Positions 46,065-58,119 of a DNA stretch of 64,000 nucleotides are shown here, piece after piece; within the stretch, counting starts at the first letter, position 1, and every line of letters begins with the position of its first letter. The DNA is taken from positions 543,162,222-543,226,221 of the forward strand of contig CM077667.1 in assembly GCA_039707655.1 (NCBI GenBank). The letters are read 5' to 3'. This DNA is from Elymus sibiricus (Eukaryota; Streptophyta; Magnoliopsida; Poales; Poaceae). Under the pieces are notes generated by a model. The model did no database searches, was not told the origin of the DNA, and saw only the letters and a program-made list of their open reading frames with translations. The translations under genes were made by a program, and so were the position numbers.

Positions 46065-48321
46065 ATGTTGGCAGTCGGCGTTGAGATCCTCTTCGGCACC
46101 CTTCGCTTCGTCGCTGACGGCTCAGCGTGGTTGCATGAGGCACCGGTGGACCTAGATGCGTTCCCTGCCAGGGGAGCGACGCACTTCCCCGCAGCGACGC
46201 ATGGCGTACTTCTTCGACAGCTGTCGGAGCCTTACAGCTTCCCATGCGTCTGCCTCTCTAGAGGCTGCCGCAAGCGTTTCGCACGCTCTCGGCTGCAGCG
46301 ATGGGTTGAGCACGCCATGGCGCGCCAGTCGACAGTCGGTCAGGTGGCTGTGCTCGATTCTGACAAGCCCACCATCGACTTGTTCCCCTCTACGGGTGAC
46401 GAGTTAACCGATGAGTCAGAGTTCGAGAGCAGCGGAGACGCTGCAGATGTTTTGATGGCCAACACCACCAACAATGGACCTCCCGGGTACTCAGCGGGTG
46501 GTTCCCATGGTCAAGATGGTGATCGCCATGCCGGCAGCACCAGCGGCTATGTTCCCCGACCTCTCACTCGGGAACAGCGGGAAGAAAGGAGGAGGAGAGA
46601 CGACGAAGTCCTTCTCACCCCGATCACGGGGACTACCCCGGAAGAGATAGCTCTGGAGGCCCTGCGTCAAGCCACAATGGATGAGCGCGAGCGGCTCGAG
46701 CGGCTCCAGCAGTCACTCAACGAACACACATCGCGGGAAAGACCAATTTCTAGTAACCTGCGGCGTCCATTGTTCCAGAACAAGCGACCGCCCAAAATCC
46801 CGATGATACGCACGCCAATGGAGAACCTGGCCGCGGCCACTCGGATCGCTGAATCTATTCAGCCGTCTGGGTCGACAGCCGGGGAAGGTCTTAGGCAGAT
46901 CCAGGCTCTGCTGAAGACTGCGCTGAAGAAAAAATCGGAAGTCTCACAGTCATTTCAACGGATACACAGCAAGTCCGTGCGGGCAGACACGGTCCAGTCC
47001 GCTCACAACCCACACGCATACGGGAAGCGCGTGCTTTCCCCTCGTCCTTCGAGAGGCCCGTACGGAGGACGCTGGCGCTACGACCGCGACGTCAGTCGGA
47101 CGCCTAGTCCGAGGGGTGGTTCGTATGGCAAGCGGCCCTATGATGACGGTCGGCCTTACAGAGAAGACCGCAGTCGGACTCCTCCTCGCCCAGAGGTTAC
47201 GAGGAAGCTGGCCGACGGCCTCCACTACTCAATTCCAGATCTACCATCACGCAGAAAATGGTGGATAAGAACCGATTGGTCAGAGACCGAGTGAGTGGAT
47301 GGGGGACGTCAAGTCTCTAGTGTTTCTGCAGATATATCCGAGAGGCTGAGATTCCCCCCAACTACAGATTGGCGACGGGGATCGGAAAGTTTAACGGCGA
47401 GTCTAAGCCAGAAACGTGGCTCGAAGATTACCAAGTGGCTATTCAAATTGGGGGCGGTGATGACTTCGTGGTGATGAAGCATCTCCCTCTCATGCTGGAG
47501 GGATCCGCTCGAGCCTGGCCGAACCAGTTACCTTCTAGCAGCATCTATTGTTGGGAGAACCTGCGCAGGTGTTCATCAAGACATTTGATGGCACATACAA
47601 GCGTCCGGGTGGATTAACAGAGCTACAACATTGTGTCCAGAAAAACAATGAAACTCTCCGGAAGTACATTCAGCGATGGACTACGCTGCACAACACAGTT
47701 GAGAATGTTACCGAGCACCAGGCTGTCTGCGCCTTGAAGGCAGGCATTCATTACAGAGAACTCATCCTGAAGTTTGGCCGATCGACAGATATGTCTCTCA
47801 GTCGAGCCATGGAAATCGCTAACAAATACACCAATGGCGAAGAGGAAGACCGCCTCCGAAGCGGCAAGGGGCGAGCTAGAGACGCCCCTCAATCGGCTGG
47901 CAACGCGGCAAAAAGTAGAAGCGGAAAGCTGATCCTCTGAGAAAGGTAGAAGTGGCTGCAGTTCCTTGCTAGGGAAAACCGAAGTTCAAGAAAAACAAGA
48001 AAAAAGATTGGGCTAACAAGAAGAAGCCCGAGTACAATTCTGAAGTATTGGATCAACCTGTGCTATCCACACGAAAAAAGATGAAGATGGCAGCATCATT
48101 TACCCAAAGCACACCACTCGGGAGTGCCGAATGGTCAAACATGAGATGGGTAACGAGACCTCTGCAGAGAAGGACGATGATGAGGAAGGCGAGGAAGATC
48201 CCGAATACCCTCACGTCGACAAGCTCCTGAACATGATCTTTGCGGATGTCGAAAGCAAGAGCCGATTGAAGGTCGTCAATCGGGAGGTGAACATAGTAGC
48301 TCCGACTGCCGTAAAGTACCT
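46065..48321 (+). pseudogene. Gypsy A gag (and gag-pol junction), frameshifted
   Basis: Opens at ATG 46065 and reads to a stop at 47292. Parts: Ser/Gly-rich region, a charged coil (EIALEALRQATMDERERLER), an Arg/Ser-rich stretch (RTPSPRGGSYGKRPYDDGRP). Then in other frames come the gag core: FNGESKPETWLEDYQ (47390 on), SARAWPNQLPS, and after a shift near 47545 TFDGTYKRPGGLTELQHCVQ to KYTNGEEEDRLRSG (stop 47938). A nucleic-acid-binding knuckle remnant (IHTKKDEDGS, HTTRECRMVK) follows at about 48060-48140 in a further frame. At least three frame changes make it non-functional. The final words VKYL at 48311-48321 continue as NWTKTPVTFDQ at 58120 after gypsy B is removed. Confidence 0.8.
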
Positions 48322-49734
48322 TGATACATCTCCGTCGTATCTACTTTTCCTCACACTTTTGCTCTTGTTTTGGACTCTAATTTGCATGATTTGAATGAAA
48401 CTAACCCGGACTGACGCTGTTTTCAGCACAACTACCATGGTGTTGTTTTTTGTGCAGAAATAAAAGTTCTCGGAACTGGACGAAACTTTTTGGAGATTTA
48501 TTTTAGAATAAATAAAAAATATTGGAGCCAAGCACCACCGGAAGGGGGCCCCTGGCTGGGCACGATACACCAGGACGCGTCAACCCCCCCTGGCGCGCCC
48601 TGGTGGGTTGTGCCCACCTCGTGGCCCCACAGACCCTAATTCCGACGCTATAAAATCCTATTTTTGGAGAAAAAGTTCAGAGATAAAGTTTCATCGTGTT
48701 TTACGATACGGAGCCGCCGCCACCTCCTGTTCTTCCTCGGGAGGCCACATCCGGAGCCCGTTTGGGGCTCCGGAGAGGGGAATCTTCGGTCTTCGTCATC
48801 ATCAACCCTTCTCCATTGCCAATTCCATGATGCTCCCCACCGGGAGTGAGTAATTCCTTCGTAGGCTTGCTGGTCGGTGAGGAGTTGGATGAGATTCATC
48901 ATGTAATCGAGTTAGTTTTGTTAGGGCTTGATCCCTAGTATCCACTATGTTCTGAGATTGATGTTGCTATGACTTTGCCATGCTTAATGCTTGTCACTAG
49001 GGCCCGAGTGCCATGATTTCAGATCTGAACCGTTTATGTTATCACCATTATATCTATGTTCTTGATCCGATCTTGCTAGTTATATGCACCTATTACGTGT
49101 TCTGATCCGCAAACCCCGGAGTGACAATAGTCGGGATACTTTCCAGTGATGACCGTAGTTTGTGGAGTTCATGTATTCATCGTGTGTTAATGCTTTGTTC
49201 CGGTTCTCTAGTAAAAGGAGGCCTTAATATCCCTTAGTTTCCTTATGAACCCCGCTGCCACGGGTGGATTGGACAAAAGATGTCATGCAAGTTCTTTTCC
49301 ATAAGCAGGTATGACTATTTACGGAATGCATGCCTACATTACATTTATGAACTGGAGCTAGTTCTGTGTCGCCCTAGGTTATGACTGTTATATGATGAAT
49401 ATCATCCAAAGAGTTCACCTATCCAGTGCCTACGAGTTTTCCACTTATTGTTCTTGCTAAGTTACTATTGCTACTGCTACTATTCCAACTGCTACAAAAT
49501 TATTGCTATCACTGCTACCGTTATGTTACTGTTATTGCTGCTATCAAACTATCATACTGCTGTGCTACTGATCGCTCTGCTGCAGATATTTAATCTCCTG
49601 GTGTGGTTGAATTGACAACTCAGCTGCTAATACTCTCAAATATTCTTTGGCTCCCCTTGTGTCAAATCTATATTTTTGTGTTGAATACGCTACCCTCGAT
49701 ATATGTTGCAATCCTTGATATTGGTGGGTTATCA
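48322..49734 (+). repeat. 5' LTR of gypsy B (1413 bp)
   Basis: Starts TGATACATCTCCGTCG, ends GGTGGGTTATCA. The U5-side region has a run of 'gctactgctac' triplet-like repeats (about 49445-49590). Contains no gene. Confidence 0.88.
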
Positions 49735-49745
49735 AGACCTTTTTC

Positions 49746-49763
49746 TAGCGCCGTTGCCGGGGA
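49746..49763 (+). other. Primer binding site of gypsy B
   Basis: 'tagcgccgttgccgggga', 11 nt after the LTR. The usual grass form begins TGGCGCCG; here the second base is changed to A. Confidence 0.7.
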
Positions 49764-52355
49764 GCATAGCTATATTTGTTGTGTCACTTGGGATTTATAT
49801 CAATTTATCACTATAAAGAATCTGAAGGATCCAAAGACCAAGATTTTTCCCTCTAAGACGAGGGGAGGTAAGGAACTGCCATCTAGCTCTGCACTTGATT
49901 CAACTTCTGTTATGAGTAAGCTTGCAACACCACCACATGCTAGTAATCCTAATATGTCGCAAGTTATTGATGATGCTACTTCTTCTATGAATGATGCTAG
50001 TACCATGCTTGATGATAATGTGCCACTAGGTGAATTTCTTGATGAACAAATTGCTAGAGCTAAAGAAAATGAAATTACTGAAACTGATGGGATTGCTGAA
50101 ACTGATGAAGCCTATGAAACTGATGACTATGAAACACCTATTAGTCCTAGCTCTCCTAGATTTGAAATGCCTGAGATACCTGAAGGTTATGTTATGTATG
50201 AGGTTGTGACTAGAGAAATTCTTTCTTGCAAGGATAGAAACGATCTTAAGAAATTACTACGCAGGTACAAAGAAAAGACTTTGAATGCTAGAATGAAATG
50301 TGATCCTAAGTTTGCTACTTCACCTATCTTTGTTACTGATAAGGATTATGAATTCTCTATCGACCCGGAGTTAATTACTTTGGTTGAATCTGATCCTTTC
50401 CATGGCTAGGAAAATGAAACTGTAGTGGCACATCTTACTAAGCTGAATGATATAGCCACCCTCTTTGCTCATGATGAGAAGATTCGCTATTACTATATCC
50501 TCAAGCTATTTCCGTTCTCATTAAAGGGTGATGCTAGGACATGGTACAATACTCTTACTCCTGGTTGTGTGCGTAGTCCCCGGGATATGACCTACTAGTT
50601 CTCCGAAAAATATTTTCCTGCTCATAGGAAACAAGCCGCCTTACAGGAAATATATAACTTTGTGCAAATTGAAGAAGAGAGTCTCCCATAAGCCTGGGGG
50701 AGTCTTCTCCAATTGCTTAATGCTTTCCCTGATCACCCTCTCAAGAAAAATTAAATACTTGATATCTTCTATAATGGACTAACTGATGCTTCTAGGGACT
50801 TCCTAGATAGTTGTGCTGGTTGTGTTTTCAGGGAACGAACTGTTGAACAAACTAAGGAATTATTGAATAACGTATTGAAAAATTATGATGATTGGACTCT
50901 TCCTGAACCCCCACTCAAACCCACTCCGAAGAAGAGGGGTATCTTATTTCTTAGTCCTAAAGATATGCAAGAGGCAAAGAAATCTATGAAAGAAAAAGGT
51001 ATTAAAGCTGAGGATGTTAAGAATTTACCACCTATTGAAGAAATACATGGCCTTGACACACCACCAGCTCCACAGGTGGTAGAGGTAAATTCTTTATTAA
51101 AGTTTGATGAAGGTGATATCCCTTACAATAAACATCCTAGTCAGTGTTTATATGAGTTTGACAACTATATTATGAAGCAAGATCATTTCAATGCACATGT
51201 TCTGAAACAATTGAAATATAATTCTGATATGATTGCTCGCTTGAGTGACTGGCTATTTAGAATCAGTAATGATGTTATCGGTGTAGGAAAGAATGCCTCT
51301 ATGGTTCAAACTCAGCTAGAACAAGTTGCTAAGTCTCAAAAAGAATTGCTTGATGAAATGAATAATAATATGAATGATTTTTTTTGACCATGAAGACTGC
51401 AGAGCTTACCCCGCACAGCAATTTATTAATCAAAGTAGCATATGTACAAAGAGTCCTCAAAAGAGGGAAAGAAAACTAAAACTAAAACAAAAAAAAAAGA
51501 AAACATGTGTGAAGTTCAAGGTGGCAGGAAGTCGATCCATCTGAGGAGGGCATCTCTGTGCTTGTTGTTGATTCTATGAATGATTTTGCTGCTAGAGTAG
51601 TAACTAGAGGATGCAGAATGACCCAAGAACCGCTTTATCCTGAAGGTCAACCTAAAAGAATTGAACTAGACTCTCAGAGAATTAATACTGATGAACCTAG
51701 TCCTTCTAGAAAGGAAAAGAAAAAGAAAAATGATAGGACTCTGCATACCTCTAGTGAACCTGAGATACAAAAACATCCTGATGATAATAATGTTTCCGTT
51801 TCCGATGCTAAAACTCTGTCTGGTAATGAACATTCACCTAGTGATAATGAAAATGATAATGATGATGTTCATGAAGATGCTCAACCTAATAATGATAAGG
51901 AACCATATAATGATGTTGAAATAGAGCCTTCTGCTGATCTTGATAACCCACAACCTAAAAATAAACATTATGATGAAAGAGACTTTGTGGCTAGAAAACA
52001 TGGTAAAGAAAGAGAGCCATGGGTTCAGAAACCCATGCCCTTTCCTCCTAAACCATGTAAGAAAAAGGATGATGAAGAATTTGAACGCTTTGTTGTAATG
52101 ATTAGGCCAGTCTTTTTGCGTATCCGCTTAACTGATATCCTAAAGATGGCCCCTTATGCAAAGTACATGAAAGACATCATCACTAATAAAAGAAAGATAC
52201 CTGAAGCTGAAATCTCCACCATGCTTGCTAATTACTCTTTTAAGGATGGAGTGCCTAAAAAACATGGAGATCCGGGAATACCAACTATACCTTGCTCCAT
52301 TAAAATAAACTATGTCAAAACTGCTTTGTGTGAATTGGGAGCCGGTGTAGTGTAA
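49764..52355 (+). pseudogene. Gypsy B gag, several stops, split by a LINE-like insertion
   Basis: An N-terminal acidic region (LGEFLDEQIARAKENEITET) is followed by the retrotransposon gag core in 50410-50870: YYILKLFPFSLKGDARTWYN, YFPAHRKQAALQEIYNFVQ, LLNAFPDHPL. Stops lie at 50407, about 50596, 50690 and 50752. The frame is then open from 50863 to 51381 (KRGILFLSPKDMQEAKKSMK) and, after the 193-bp insertion, from 51588 (AARVVTRGCRMTQEPLYPEG) to the start of the protease. The second open part is rich in Asp/Asn/Glu and Lys. Removing the insertion and one target copy restores the frame MNDF-AARVV exactly. Confidence 0.8.
51382..51574 (-). mobile_element. 5'-truncated LINE-like insertion, 193 bp, with 13-bp TSD
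   Basis: Flanked by TATGAATGATTTT at 51369-51381 and 51575-51587. Read on the minus strand it ends in an A-run directly next to the duplication, as retroposed copies do. It contains 'attaataaattgctgtgcgg' before the tail, like LINE 3' UTRs. It has no coding sequence. A SINE is possible, but no A/B boxes were seen. Confidence 0.7.
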
Positions 52356-52801
52356 TGCCTTTCTCCTTATATAAGAGACTTGATTTGAATAAACTCACAT
52401 CTACTGAGATATCATTGCAAATGCCTGACAAATCAACTGCCATACCTATCGGTATTTGTTAGGATGTGCCCGTTGTTGTTGCAAATGTTACTATCTTAAC
52501 TGACTTTGTTATTCTTGAGATGCCCGAGGATGACAACATGTCGATTATTCTCGGTAGACCCTTTTTGAATACTGCAGGGGCAGTTATTGATTGCAATAAA
52601 AGCAAAGTCACTTTTCATATCAATGGAAATGAGCATACGGTGCACTTTCCGAAGAAACAATTCCAAGTGAACGGAATAAATGTTATTGAAGAATCTCCGA
52701 CCATCACTATTGGAAGTTTTCAATTACCTCTACTTACTGCCAAAAAGAAATATGATATACTTATTGTTGGGGATATGCATATCCCCATTGAGGTAACTTA
52801 G
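52083..52801 (+). pseudogene. Gypsy B aspartic-protease region, active-site motif changed
   Basis: VPKKHGDPGIPTIPCSIKIN leads into CELGAGVV, where family members have CDLGASVS: the catalytic Asp is replaced by Glu. A frameshift gives a stop at 52355. The frame resumes as VMPFSLYKRLDLNK-like sequence and then VVVANVTILTDFVILEMPED and IILGRPFLNTAGAVIDCNKS, ending at 52801. The second retropepsin half (ILGRPFL) is clear. Both the motif change and the frameshift make it inactive. Confidence 0.75.
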
Positions 52802-52959
52802 TGTTTTACGAAAGTTCTTCAGTTTCATGCTAATCGGAAGTGGTTGTTAATAAGACTTGATCATCCTTATTAATGGATCATTTTTGAGAGGTATGAAGTT
52901 GATGAATCTAGTAAGCACAACTCTCTGCTCCCATCTTTTATTTTCTGTTTTAGTTAGTC

Positions 52960-53380
52960 AAATAAAATAAAATGCTATGATTATCCTCTGTTTTCACCGT
53001 GCAATAAAAAAATGACCCAAAAATAAAAGTTCTCAGAATGTTCTGAAAATATGACATGATTTTTTTGATTATTTCTAAATTTCTGGTGCAAATAATACCA
53101 GAGGGGGGTGCAACGGGTGCCCACAAGACACCAGGGCGTGCCAGCAACCCCAGGCGCGCCCTGGTGGGTTGTGGCCCCCATGTGGGCCCCCTCACTTATT
53201 CCCTTAGCCCACATCATCCTCTTTCCCCAGAAAAAAAATCACCACATCCACCATTCCCGTGTTCTTGCTCTCAAACCCACGGATTTTGATATCTTTGCTC
53301 GAAGCTCTGTTTCCGAAACTGTTTGGGGGAATTGCTACTTGGTATGTGACTCCTCCGTTGCTCCAATTAGTTTTTGATTT
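52960..53380 (+). repeat. Internal LTR-like block in gypsy B
   Basis: Shares in order with the LTRs (compare 56845-57010): 'aataaaagttctc', 'accagagggggg', 'accagggcg', and 'ccctggtgggttgtg' followed by a GC-rich leader. The LTR segment shared is the promoter-downstream part. It lies just before the Athila-ORF1-like gene. Confidence 0.55.
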
Positions 53381-53625
53381 AGTGGGTTATTTTTAGAGTA
53401 ATTAGCTACTCTTGGTGCTGCTGTAGATGAGCTTGCATGTTGAATTCTTAGAGTTCTAAGTAGTTTGAATGCTCAATATGGCCTCTATGCATGCTTAGGA
53501 GTAGTTGCTATCAATTTTACAAAGTTTTGTTGACAAAAATTTTGTGTCTCAAAAATATTTCAGAATTTTGTTCGCAAATAAAAATGCATTTCTTTAGGAG
53601 TTCTTAGAGGAGGAAATCCTCGGAG

Positions 53626-54594
53626 GCCTCGTCAAGTGGAACCTCAGTTCGACAATCTTATGTTGAACCAAGCGAAAGCTCGATGCGAGATGCCGCCACC
53701 AAATCATGCTTGTGGCCGTGCGACGAGTTCATGGAAGGTGCAGGTATTAAGGGGAATTTGAACAATATATCCACAATACAGAGCTTGATCCCTTCATCGC
53801 AGATAAGTGCCCTCAACATCTCGAAGTCACGAAAACATTCACAAAGAAATTTAAATATTTTCCTTGTGAGTCCAGAGTTTCATTCAACCTTTATGACAGT
53901 TCCTTCACCATGCCTCTAGAAATGTTCAGTAAAGCTTGCAAACTTCCATATTGGGGTTCCCTTGATGAACCACCAAAATCTGAGTACGAGTAATTTTTGT
54001 TTAATCTTTGCTTTGGTGAAGACAGGGGATTAACACAAGGAAGAATTAAAAGTATGCATTTCTCATCAATACATTACTTTGCACTCTTTAATGGCAAATG
54101 TACCGTAGGCAAACAAGATTGTAGCGCACTGTGTACTCCTGATTTGAGTCTCATACACACTGCCATAATTGGAAATAAATGTTATAATCTCGGAGCAATT
54201 GTTGCACGAAGATTGCAGCACAATGCTGCTAGTGGTAATTTTATGGAGGAATTTATGCCTCCCGTATAGCAGAGAGACTAAACGTATCACCCTGGCCTAA
54301 TGACCCCATCTTACCTATTCAGTATTTATACTTTGAGGCCATGAAGCGTCATAAGTTCCTTACGGACACGGCAACTAATTATACCTATAACTTGAGATTT
54401 AATAAAAAAAACGTTGTGTCTGTCACTTTGCCTGCTCCTGCTCTCTTTGATTTTCACAGCAAGGGAAGATACTATGTTCTTGAGAGCAAGGCCCATGCAT
54501 ACAATGCGGAGGTTGAAGCTGCCAGGAGGGCTGAGAAGTTTGCACCAAGGGCCTCAGTGAGCTATCGCTCAGATTATTCTCCATGCAAATGGTG
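53626..54594 (+). pseudogene. Athila-ORF1-like protein of gypsy B, frameshifted
   Basis: Reads VRQSYVEPSESSMRDAATKS and CLWPCDEFMEGAGI, then in shifting frames KFKYFPCESRVSFN, FSKACKLPYWGSLDEPPKSE, RGLTQGRIKSMHFSSIHYFA, YNLGAIVARRLQHNAASGNF, RIAERLNVSPWPND and TYNLRFNKKNVVSVTLPAP, ending at 54594. The order matches the ORF1-like gene carried by Athila-group gypsy elements of grasses (PF03078 type). I infer at least four frame changes (about 53760, 53900, 53995, 54240). Its function in the element is not known. Confidence 0.6.
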
Positions 54595-56690
54595 ATTACC
54601 AAGGTAGGCCAAAAGCCTAAACTTGGGGGAGTACGTATTTCCACCGACATTACATTCATGTTCACACATTTCATTCCAGCTGTCGGTGTTCATACTTTTT
54701 CATTGTAATATCCATGCTAGATTTGTTTTCTCGCTTTCTTCTTGTGTGTTTGAAAACTTAGAGAAAAGCCAAAAATATTTCTTACTTCTTTTCGGTTTTT
54801 CTTTCTAGCTTAGTTTAATTGTAGTATCAAAAGAAAACCCAAAAAGATTTCTCGTTTCTTCTTTTACTTGTTGGGAGCTCTCCTGTGTAAATAGTTTTTC
54901 TCGTTTTTTGTTTTTCCTTTTTATTTCCTTTCTTCAAGAAAAATCAGAAACTCCAAAAATATTTCAGTGTGTTTCTCTAATATTCTTTTCTTTTTGTTTG
55001 AGTTGTACCAAGGAGAAGACCACGATGAAAATGTTGAGTGACTCTCATATGCATTATTGTTAATCTAACAAAGAGTCCATGTTACCTTGTCTTCTCCTCT
55101 TGAATAAAATGTTTGCAGATTCCAGCTAAATCCATGGCACTCTTGCACTATTATTATTTTCTTATCATTCGGTCGTGCAAGTGAAAGGCAATAATGACGA
55201 TATTTGATGAATTGACTGTGGCAGAAAAAAGCGGGTATGAAATCAACTTGTTTTTGTTTTTGTAAATATGTTTAACCTTGTATCCTTGATTCAGCATATT
55301 ATGACCAAACATGTTTGCAATGACCATTAGAGATTATAGTTGTTCATGCCATGCTTAAGTAGCTAGGAGTGGATAATGACTTATCTTGGATGTCAACATG
55401 CATTAAAATGGTTGTGAGGTGGTATGATGATATGGTATCCTCCTCTAAATGTTTCAAGTGGCTTGACTTGGCACATGTTCACGCATGTAGTTGAATCAAA
55501 ACCAACATAGCCTTTATGATATTTATGTTCACGGTGTCCATATCCTACTCATGCTAGTAGTCAACTTTTATTATATGTAATGCATGTTCATGACCGTTTT
55601 CGCTCTCTAGCTGGCCGCTTCTAAATCTATTAGCTATCCTCTGCCTGTACTAAGCGGGAATACTGCTTGTGCATCAAAATCCTTAAACCAAAGTTATTCG
55701 AGACGAGTCTACTATATATACCTATATGCGGTATTACCCTGCCGTTCCAAAGAAAATTTGCATGTGCCATCTCTAAAAATTCAAATGAACATCTATTTTG
55801 TGTGCGTGGACCGCTCATGGAGCGACAGGGGGCTGTCAGTATCTTCCATGCTAAGCGGGTTATTCTCGTGACGAGTGTTTATTCACTCGTCCTTACACGA
55901 GGGGGGCGGTAATATGGATTCCCAGTCCCAAAATCAAAAATTACAAATAATTAAACAAAACTCCCCCAGGAATGTTGATGGTTTGGACGGTACCCGTGGA
56001 TGCGGCTAGCTGTGGAGTGTGATTGTTGGTGTACGGTGAGTAAACCTTTACTTTTACCGCTTGGGAACCGCCGCTAATTTGTTTAGCATGGAAGATATTG
56101 ATAACTCTTGGTCGTAACGTTGACAGGAAGGGTGTGCCTCCCAAAATTATATATATCTCTGTTTTAAGATTTGAGCTCTGGCACCTCTGCAAATCCATGC
56201 TTCCCTCTGCGAAGGGATTATCTATTTACTTTTATGTTGAGTCATCATCTTCTCAAATAAGTGCCAGACCTGAGAGCACTATTGTCATCCTCATGCATGT
56301 GTATAGTTGATGTTGGGTGTAGCATGATTGGATCTTTTCTACCATGAATTACAATGTTTAGTCGCTGCTTGAACTTTGGAGGTGCTCTGCATTTATGTTT
56401 TGCGGTCTCAGAAAGGGCTAGCGAGATACCACTATTGTCATATTGTATCATGATTGTTTTGACAAAGTGTTGGTCCTTGAGATATCTTATTATTGCTCGC
56501 TAGTTGCTTATGTCATTGATATGAGTTAATATAATATCTAAGAGTTATTGCTGGCATGGTTAGTCATAATCTTTGCTGAAAACCCGGGTGCTACTTAAGC
56601 GTATATATGTAAACAAGAACAAAAGAGTTCGTAAAAGTTTTTCTTTATCACTTTCAGTTTGTCAACTGAATTGCTTGATGACAAGCAATG
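54595..56690. mobile_element. Gypsy B 3' non-coding region
   Basis: Begins with 'aagcctaaacttgggggagta', the usual 3' region start of these elements, then T-rich runs (54760-55010) and degenerate retroelement sequence. No open frame with a recognised domain. Confidence 0.6.
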
Positions 56691-56691
56691 G

Positions 56692-56708
56692 GTTAAGCTT
56701 GGGGGAGT
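56692..56708 (+). other. Polypurine tract of gypsy B
   Basis: 'ttaagcttgggggag' ends at the TGATACGTC start of the 3' LTR. Confidence 0.75.
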
Positions 56709-58114
56709 TGATACGTCTCCGTCGTATCTACTTTTCCTCACACTTTTGCCATTGTTTCGGACTCTAATTTGCATGATTTGAATGAAACTAACCTGGACTG
56801 ACATTGTTTTCAGCAGAACTACCATGGTGTTGTTTTTTGTGCAGAAATAAAAGTTCTCGGAACTGGACGAAACTTTTTGGAGATTTATTTTAGAATAAAT
56901 AAAAAATACTGGAGCCAAGAACCACCAGAGGGGGGCCCCTGGCTGGGCACGATAAACCAGGGCGCTTCAGCCCCCCAGGCACGCCATGGTGGGTTGTGCC
57001 CACCTCGTGGCCCCGCTGACCCTAATTCCGATGATATAAAATCCTATATCTGGAGAAAAAATCAGAGAGAAAGTTTCATCGCGTTTTACGATACCGAGTC
57101 GCCACCACCTCCTATTCTTCCTCGGGAGGCCAGATCTGGATCCCGTTTGGGGCTCCGGAGAGGGGAATCTTCGGTCTTCGTCATCATCAACCCTTCTCCA
57201 TCGCCAATTCCATGATGCTCCCCACCGGGAGTGAGTAATTCCTTCGTAGGCTTGTTGGTCGATGAGGAGTTGGATGAGATTCATCATGTAATCAAGTTAG
57301 TTTTCTTAGGGCTTGATCCCTAGTATCCACTATGTTCTGAGATTGATGTTGCTATGACTTTGCCATGCTTAATGCTTGTCACTAGGGCCCGAGTGCCATG
57401 ATTTTAGATCTGAACCGTTTATATTATCACCATTATATCTAGTTTCTTGATCCGATCTTGCTAGTCATATGCACCTATTACGTGTTCTGATCCGCAAACC
57501 ACGGGGTGACAATAGTCGGGATACTTTCCGGTGATGACCGTTGTTTGAGGAGTTCATGTATTCACCGTGTGTTAATGCTTTGTTCCCGTTCTGTATTAAA
57601 AGGAGGCCTTAATATCCCTTAGTTTCCTTATGGACCCCGCTGCCATGGGAGGGTAGGACAAAAGATGTCATGCAAATTCTTTTCCATAAGAACGTATGAC
57701 TATTTACGGAATGCATGCCTACATTACATTTATGAACTGGATCTAGTTCTGTGTCGCCCTAGGTTATGACTGTTATATGATGAATATCGTCCAACGAGTT
57801 CACCGATCCAGTGCCTACGAGTTTTCCACTTATTGTTCTTGCTAAGTTACTATTGCTGCTGCTACTGTTCCAACTGCTACAAAACTATTGCTATCACTAC
57901 TACCGTTACTGTTACTGCTGCTATCAAACTATCATACTACTGTGCTACTGGTCGCTCTGCTGTAGATATTTAATCTCCAGGTGTGGTTGAATTAACAACT
58001 CAGCTGCTAATACTCTCAAATATTCTTTGGCTCCCCTTGTGTCGAATCTATAAATGTTGGTTGAATACTCTACCCTATAAAACTATTGCGATCCCCTATA
58101 CTTGTGGGTTATCA
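56709..58114 (+). repeat. 3' LTR of gypsy B (1406 bp)
   Basis: Starts TGATACGTCTCCGTCG, ends GTGGGTTATCA, collinear with 48322-49734, followed by TSD TACCT. Confidence 0.88.
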
Positions 58115-58119
58115 TACCT

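Larger units (their letters stand above)
48322..58114 (+). mobile_element. Gypsy-type element 'gypsy B', complete but lacking RT and integrase
   Basis: LTRs 48322-49734 and 56709-58114, TSD TACCT (48317-48321, 58115-58119). The interior holds gag, a damaged protease and an Athila-ORF1-like gene, with no RT, RNase H or integrase, so it is non-autonomous. Eight differences in the first 125 or so aligned LTR bases make it visibly older than the 12.9-kb element on the left. LTR and primer-site sequence resemble the Sabrina/WHAM group of wheat elements; name tentative. Confidence 0.9.

Noticed and set aside
46950..47225. Antisense frame opposite gypsy A gag
   Set aside because: Shadow of the Arg/Ser-rich gag region.
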